Translations under genes and position numbers: made by a program
Shown: positions 14,221 to 18,215 of the stretch, one piece after another
Layout: the number at the start of each line of letters is the position of its first letter
Position numbering within the stretch: position 1 is the stretch's first letter
From: Spirochaetota bacterium
GTDB lineage: Bacteria; Spirochaetota; Spirochaetia; Treponematales; Treponemataceae
Assembly (NCBI GenBank): GCA_029571425.1
Contig: JAKPSR010000438.1
Coordinates: forward strand, 1-18,215
Direction: 5' to 3'
Length of the DNA: 18,215 bases
The notes under the pieces: generated by a model
Told to the model about the DNA's origin: nothing
What the model saw: only the letters and a program-made list of their open reading frames with translations
The model's database searches: none

Positions 14221-15042
14221 ATGAAAAAGATCCTTGCCATCGCCTGTGTCGCCGCCATCGCCTCGGCGGCCTTCGCCGGGGAGCTTTCGGGCTCCTTCAC
14301 CTTCGGGGGCTCGACCACCGTCCAGCCGATCGCGAACGCCGCCATCGAGCAGTTCGTGCGAGCGAACCCGAAAGTTCGCATCACCTATGAGGGGCTCGGC
14401 TCAAGTACCGGCCTCAAGCAACTCGCGGAGGGAACGATCAGCCTCGCCGGGTCGTCCCGCGACCTCAAAAAGGCGGAGCTTGATTCTGGCCTCGTGCCGG
14501 TAGTCGTCGCTCGCGACGCGCTTGCCGTCGTCGTCAACAAGGACGTCTCGATCGCGAATCTCTCGGCGGACCAACTCGCCGCGATCTACGCGGGGACCAT
14601 CACTAACTGGAAGGAAGTCGGCGGGAAGGACGAGGCGATCGTCGTCGTGAACCGGGACGAGACCTCCGGAACCTTCGGATCGTTCAAGGAACTCGTGCTC
14701 GACAAGCGTAAGCTCTCGTTCGCCCGCAACGCGATCGTCGCCAAGGAAAACGGCGAGGTTGCCGCGAAGGTAGCCTCCACGCCGGGCGCGATCGGGTACG
14801 TGGGCCTCGGGTTTGTCGAGGAGGTGACGAAGGCGGGGGGAAAGGCCCTGACGATCGACGGGGTCGCCGCTTCCGTGAAGACCACCCTCGACGGCAGCTA
14901 TCCGCTTTCGCGGAGCCTCTATCTCGCGACGAAGGGAAAGGCGAAGGCGGGGAGCGTCGAGAAGGCGTTCATCGACTTCCTTCTCTCGCCGCGCGGCAAG
15001 GCGATCGTCAAGGAAGCGGGATTCGTCCCGCCGCGGAAGTGA
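14221..15042 (+). CDS. pstS: Phosphate ABC transporter substrate-binding protein PstS
   Basis: This is the periplasmic high-affinity phosphate receptor. The 273-residue precursor has a classic signal peptide (MKKILAIACVAAIASAAFA, cleavage before residue 20) and no lipobox, so the mature protein is soluble. Motifs typical of the PstS/SphX group are FGGSTTVQPIA near the N-terminus, GSSTGLKQLAEG, AGSSRDLKKAE, the hinge-proximal IYAGTITNWKEVGG (Trp130), the phosphate-contacting NRDETSGT loop, and TPGAIGYVG (187-195). It is the first gene of pstS-pstC-pstA, with GGAGG 6 nt before the ATG and Pho-box-like repeats upstream. Expression is probably strong in phosphate limitation. Confidence 0.96.
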   Translation: MKKILAIACVAAIASAAFAGELSGSFTFGGSTTVQPIANAAIEQFVRANPKVRITYEGLGSSTGLKQLAEGTISLAGSSRDLKKAELDSGLVPVVVARDALAVVVNKDVSIANLSADQLAAIYAGTITNWKEVGGKDEAIVVVNRDETSGTFGSFKELVLDKRKLSFARNAIVAKENGEVAAKVASTPGAIGYVGLGFVEEVTKAGGKALTIDGVAASVKTTLDGSYPLSRSLYLATKGKAKAGSVEKAFIDFLLSPRGKAIVKEAGFVPPRK

Positions 15043-15052
15043 GGATAGGGCG

Positions 15053-15937
15053 GTGACGCGGACCACGAGCGCGCGCCGGCTCCTCGAGCGAGGGGTCGAG
15101 CGCGCCTTCCTGGGGTCGGCCCTCGTCTCGATATCGAGCGTCGTGCTGATGACCCTGTTCATCTTCAGGAGCGGCCTTCCGCTCTTTCGCGAGGTCTCCG
15201 TCGCCTCCTTCCTTTTCTCGGCGGACTGGAACCCAAGCGCGGCCGAGCCCCGATATGGCATCCTGGCGTTCGTCGTGGGATCCTTCTTCGTTACCGCGCT
15301 TGCCCTGGCGGTCGCGGTACCAATCGGGATCTCGACGGGCGTGTTCATCGCCGAGATGGCCGGACGTCGCGCGGGGGCTATCCTTCGCTCGACGGTCGAG
15401 CTTCTTGCGGGGATACCTTCTGTCGTGTACGGCCTCTTCGGCATCTACTGCGTGGTCCCCCTCGTTAGGGCCGCCTTCGGCGGGAATGGGTACTCCGTCC
15501 TCGCCTCGGCCTTGATCCTGGCCGTGATGACCCTGCCGACCATCGTGAACATGACCGAGGTCTCCGTGCGAAGTTTGCCCCGCGAGCTTCGCGAGGGCTC
15601 GTACGCTCTCGGGGCGACGAAGTGGCAGACGATCGCCGGGGTGCTGCTTCCCGGCGCGCGCTCGGGCATCGTCGCCGGGGTCGCCCTCGGGATGGGCCGC
15701 GCCGTCGGCGAGACGATGGCCGTGCTTCTCGTCGGCGGGAACGCGCCGGTGATGCCGACGGGTCCGTTATCGATGGTACGAACCCTTACGATGAACGTGA
15801 TCACGGATATGTCGTACGCGGAGGGCACTCATCTTTCCGCGCTTTTCGCGACCGCCATCGTCCTTTTCGGCTTTATCCTCGCCCTTAACCTTTTCGTCCA
15901 GCTCGCGCTTCCCCGCGCGGGAAAGGAGCGCGCGTGA
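15053..15937 (+). CDS. pstC: Phosphate ABC transporter permease PstC
   Basis: This is one of the two membrane subunits of the phosphate importer. The 294-residue protein has about six hydrophobic segments, the first at about residues 17-40. Family blocks include RYGILAFVVGSF, PIGISTGVFIAEMAG, STVELLAGIPSVVYGLFG and the ATPase-coupling loop EGSYALGATKWQTI with LPGARSGI, followed by GRAVGETMAVLLVGGN. The GTG at 15053 is supported by GAGGA 7 nt upstream (15041-15045). It lies 10 nt after the pstS stop codon and ends in a GTGA overlap with pstA, so the three are co-translated. Confidence 0.96.
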   Translation: MTRTTSARRLLERGVERAFLGSALVSISSVVLMTLFIFRSGLPLFREVSVASFLFSADWNPSAAEPRYGILAFVVGSFFVTALALAVAVPIGISTGVFIAEMAGRRAGAILRSTVELLAGIPSVVYGLFGIYCVVPLVRAAFGGNGYSVLASALILAVMTLPTIVNMTEVSVRSLPRELREGSYALGATKWQTIAGVLLPGARSGIVAGVALGMGRAVGETMAVLLVGGNAPVMPTGPLSMVRTLTMNVITDMSYAEGTHLSALFATAIVLFGFILALNLFVQLALPRAGKERA

Positions 15938-17532
15938 AATCGTACGCGAGGCGGCGTCGCCGCCTTTCCGAGATGCTTGCCGTGTCCTTCGTCCGGCTTG
16001 CGGCCGCCTTTACGGTGGTCGCCCTCGTTTCCATACTCGGCTACGTCCTCGCGCGTGGCTTTTGGAAAAGCAACCGGATGCTCTATCCCGTGCTTTCGTC
16101 CCGTATCGACTCCGTCTCCGGCCTTTCGCTTATCGTGAATACGGAAGCGCGGCTTGATGAGGTATCCTTTCAGGTCTTGCAGGGCGCTTTCACCGACGAG
16201 TACACCACTTGGAAAAAAATCGACGGTCGGGACCTTGACTTCTTCCCTTATCTCGCCGACGACATCGCGGACCCTGCGGCCGCCCTCGGCGTCGATGAAG
16301 TTGGCTACCTCGTCGAGGTTCCCGGGGACACCTCAGTAACCGTCGCGTCCGTCGCCGCCCGATCGGGCTCCCTTGCCCTCGTGGATTCGCGCGCGTTCGC
16401 CGCCCTCGACTCGGCCGCGCGGGATTCCGTGCGCGTCGTTCCCGTGCGCGACCTCTCGCTCGCCGTCAGCCCGTCGGTAACCGAGCTTCGCGAGAACACC
16501 CAGCTCTCCGTCATCGACGAGGGCGCCGTCGCGCGCCTTTTCTCGGGCGACGTCGCGGACTGGGCGGCCCTCGGCGGCCCCTCGCTGCAAGTTCGCCCCC
16601 TGCTTCCGCCTCCTGGGCATCCACTCTCGGATCGACTTCGCGACCTTGGCCTTCTCGCTCGCGTCTCGACCGCCGCGTTCGCCTGCGCCGATTGGGACGC
16701 GTATCTCTCGCTACTGGCTGAGACACCAGGCGCCGTCGCCGTCGTTCCCGCGGTCGACGCCGCGCGTCTTGGCCTTGATACCATTGAGCTCGCGCGCGTC
16801 GAAAGCGGGTGGAACCTCTCGCTCCGCTTCCTTTTCGACGCCCCGCGCGACTCGGGCAAGATCGGCGGGATCTCCACCATTATCGTCAATACCGTCGCCA
16901 TGATCCTGCTCACCCTGCTCTTCGCAGTGCCGCCCGGGATCGCCGCCGCCGTCTACCTCGTTGAATACGCGCGCGAGGGGCGCCTGGTTCGCGCGATCCG
17001 CATCGGCACGGAGACGCTCGCCGGCGTCCCGTCCATCATCTTCGGTCTCTTTGGTATGCTCGTTTTCGTGCAGGGGCTTGGCTGGGGCATCTCGCTCCTC
17101 TCGGGGTCGCTGACCGTTACTCTTATGATCCTCCCGACGATCGTGCGTTCTGCCGAGGAGGCGCTGAAGTCGGTGCCGCGCTCCCTCTCCGAGGGAAGCC
17201 TCGCCCTCGGGGCAACGAAGGTGCAGACGATATTCCGCGTCGTCTTGCCCGCGGCCTTCCCCGCCATCGCCTCCGGGATCATCCTCGCCGCCGGCCGCGC
17301 CCTCGGCGAGACGGCCGCCCTGATCTACACAATGGGCTCGAACTACAACTTGACCCGCGGTCTTTTCGACTCGACGCGAACCCTCGCCACCCACGTCTAC
17401 CTGATCATCGCAGAGGGCATTTCGTCGGATCGCGCGTTCGCCTCCGCCGCCGTGCTCGTCTTTCTCCTTCTCGCCGTCAACGGCGCCGCGCGTTGGCTCA
17501 TCGGCTGCGTGGGCCGGATGGCGCGGGTCTAA
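15934..17532 (+). CDS. pstA: Phosphate ABC transporter permease PstA with a large extracytoplasmic insertion
   Basis: This is the second permease subunit of the phosphate importer, but with 532 residues instead of the usual about 280-300. The core lies at residues 309-532, with family motifs GGISTIIVNTVAMILLTLLF, TLAGVPSIIFGLFGMLVF, the coupling loop EGSLALGATKVQTI and GRALGETAALIYTMGSN. Residues 1-42 hold a basic N-terminus and the first membrane segment. Between them, residues about 45-308 form an extra domain on the outer face, with two stretches resembling PstS (64-100 and 174-275). There is no frameshift or stop, and base use matches the core. The GTG start overlaps pstC by GTGA and has AAGGAG 5 nt upstream. 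pstB does not follow. Confidence 0.94.
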   Translation: MKSYARRRRRLSEMLAVSFVRLAAAFTVVALVSILGYVLARGFWKSNRMLYPVLSSRIDSVSGLSLIVNTEARLDEVSFQVLQGAFTDEYTTWKKIDGRDLDFFPYLADDIADPAAALGVDEVGYLVEVPGDTSVTVASVAARSGSLALVDSRAFAALDSAARDSVRVVPVRDLSLAVSPSVTELRENTQLSVIDEGAVARLFSGDVADWAALGGPSLQVRPLLPPPGHPLSDRLRDLGLLARVSTAAFACADWDAYLSLLAETPGAVAVVPAVDAARLGLDTIELARVESGWNLSLRFLFDAPRDSGKIGGISTIIVNTVAMILLTLLFAVPPGIAAAVYLVEYAREGRLVRAIRIGTETLAGVPSIIFGLFGMLVFVQGLGWGISLLSGSLTVTLMILPTIVRSAEEALKSVPRSLSEGSLALGATKVQTIFRVVLPAAFPAIASGIILAAGRALGETAALIYTMGSNYNLTRGLFDSTRTLATHVYLIIAEGISSDRAFASAAVLVFLLLAVNGAARWLIGCVGRMARV

Positions 17533-17540
17533 GCCCCGCG
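17522..17540 (+). terminator. Possible weak hairpin at the end of pstA
   Basis: CGCGGG (17522-17527) and CCCGCG (17535-17540) can pair around a 7-nt loop that contains the pstA stop codon. No T-run follows, so this is at best a weak or factor-dependent end signal. Confidence 0.3.
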
Positions 17541-17546
17541 GCCGCG

Positions 17547-17575
17547 TTGCCCCATCCCCCGTTCGGTTGTATATT
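17547..17575 (+). promoter_or_regulatory. Promoter of the CmpB-family gene
   Basis: TTGCCC (17547-17552), a 17-nt spacer and TATATT (17570-17575) precede the next gene. The expected start near 17582 leaves about a 12-nt leader containing GAGGG (17582-17586), 7 nt before the ATG. The gene is thus probably not part of the pst operon. Confidence 0.6.
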
Positions 17576-17593
17576 AATGTCGAGGGATGAAAG

Positions 17594-18215
17594 ATGGCTG
17601 AGTTTTTTCTTTCGTTTTTCGCGTATAGCGTCGTCGGTTGGGTGTCTGAGGTTTTGTACTGCTCGGTTCAGGAGCGGCGCCTCGTCAACCGCGGATTCCT
17701 GCGAGGCCCTTGGTGCCCGGTGTATGGCTTCGGCGGCGTGCTTGTGGTCACTCTTTTGTCGCCGCTCGCCGAGAGCGTCGTCGCGCTCTTCCTCGCCGCG
17801 GCGTTGCTGACGACCGCCGTCGAGTACGCGACGGGCTGGCTCCTCGAAACGCTCTTTCAAACGCGCTGGTGGGATTACTCGCGCTATCGGCTGAACATCA
17901 AGGGACGCGTATGCCTCGTGAACTCGGTTCTCTTCGGCATTATGGGCGCGCTCGGCGTGATCGTGCTCGACCCGCTCGTCGATAAGGCGATCGCCCTCGT
18001 CCCCGAAGATCTCGTAGCCCCGGTCGCCCTCGGCCTATACACGCTGATGATGCTCGACCTCGCGCTCACGGTTAAGGAGATCGTTCGCCTCGACGAGAAG
18101 CTCGCCCGGCTCTCCGACTTCGTCGAGTCACTGCGCGAGCGGATCGACTTCGCGGAGTGGTTCAACGAGCGCGACCTTGCGGCGAGCTTCGAGACGCTGC
18201 GCGAGCGCGCCCGCG
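17594..18215 (+). CDS. CmpB/DUF1113-family membrane protein (cut by window edge)
   Basis: At least 207 residues are present and the frame is still open at the window end. The family blocks (PF06541, named putative ABC-transporter type IV) are clear: FFAYSVVGWVSEVLYCSVQE at the start, NRGFLRGPWCPVYGFGG, then EYATGWLLETLFQTRWWDYS and LNIKGRVCLVNSVLFGIMG. Four to five membrane segments are visible, followed by a charged, Arg/Glu-rich C-terminal part that may form a coiled coil. The function of the family is not established. The name suggests transport but I know of no proof. ATG 17594 has GAGGG 7 nt upstream and its own promoter. An ATG at 17587 reads into an early stop. Confidence 0.88.
   Translation, partial: MAEFFLSFFAYSVVGWVSEVLYCSVQERRLVNRGFLRGPWCPVYGFGGVLVVTLLSPLAESVVALFLAAALLTTAVEYATGWLLETLFQTRWWDYSRYRLNIKGRVCLVNSVLFGIMGALGVIVLDPLVDKAIALVPEDLVAPVALGLYTLMMLDLALTVKEIVRLDEKLARLSDFVESLRERIDFAEWFNERDLAASFETLRERAR

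Noticed and set aside
15934..17532. PstA length as an assembly or frame artefact
   Set aside because: The frame is continuous with even codon use, the insertion resembles PstS at two places, and both flanking permease parts are intact.

Overview
The window is 18.2 kb of gene-dense, GC-rich bacterial chromosome. It holds 16 genes or gene parts, and no stretch above about 300 bases lacks a gene. Gene content is housekeeping and nutrient uptake: lipobox lipoproteins, a two-domain Der GTPase, an Rsm22-type protein, a GerMN-domain protein, a PhoBR/PstSCA phosphate module and a CmpB-family membrane protein. This mix fits a GC-rich spirochaete. That placement is inference from gene content; no rRNA or other marker is present to confirm it. 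I see no tRNA, rRNA, CRISPR array, insertion sequence or phage gene.

Layout. (1) 1-2154, minus strand: a FecCD/BtuCD-type importer operon (binding lipoprotein, permease, ATPase cut by the window edge). (2) 2246-3746, plus: two overlapping genes for different metallophosphoesterase families, the second YmdB-like. (3) 3865-4857, plus: a lipoprotein gene interrupted by a single in-frame amber codon. (4) 4870-5721, minus: a membrane-anchored GerMN protein, divergent from (5) 5785-10840, plus: ptsI, der, a merR-type regulator and an Rsm22-like protein in a tightly packed run. (6) 10797-14087, minus: phoB, phoR and an RluA-type pseudouridine synthase. (7) 14221-17532, plus: pstS, pstC, pstA, divergent from phoB across a repeat array that looks like Pho boxes. 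(8) 17594 to the end, plus: a CmpB/DUF1113-family membrane protein, cut by the window edge.

How they work together. PhoR and PhoB sense and respond to phosphate limitation and face the high-affinity transporter genes they probably control. pstB and phoU do not follow pstA here. PtsI starts the PEP phosphorelay, but no HPr or sugar EII lies in the window.

Two observations stand out. First, several genes (the importer lipoprotein, GerMN protein, ptsI and rluA-type gene) have a sigma70-like -10 hexamer ending exactly 6 nt before the start codon and no Shine-Dalgarno site, so leaderless mRNAs are predicted. The GerMN and ptsI promoters even share one palindromic -35 hexamer. Second, PstA is about 530 residues instead of the usual roughly 300. 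Between its first membrane segment and the permease core it carries an extra domain with two stretches that resemble PstS, the phosphate-binding protein encoded two genes upstream, but without the phosphate-binding loop.
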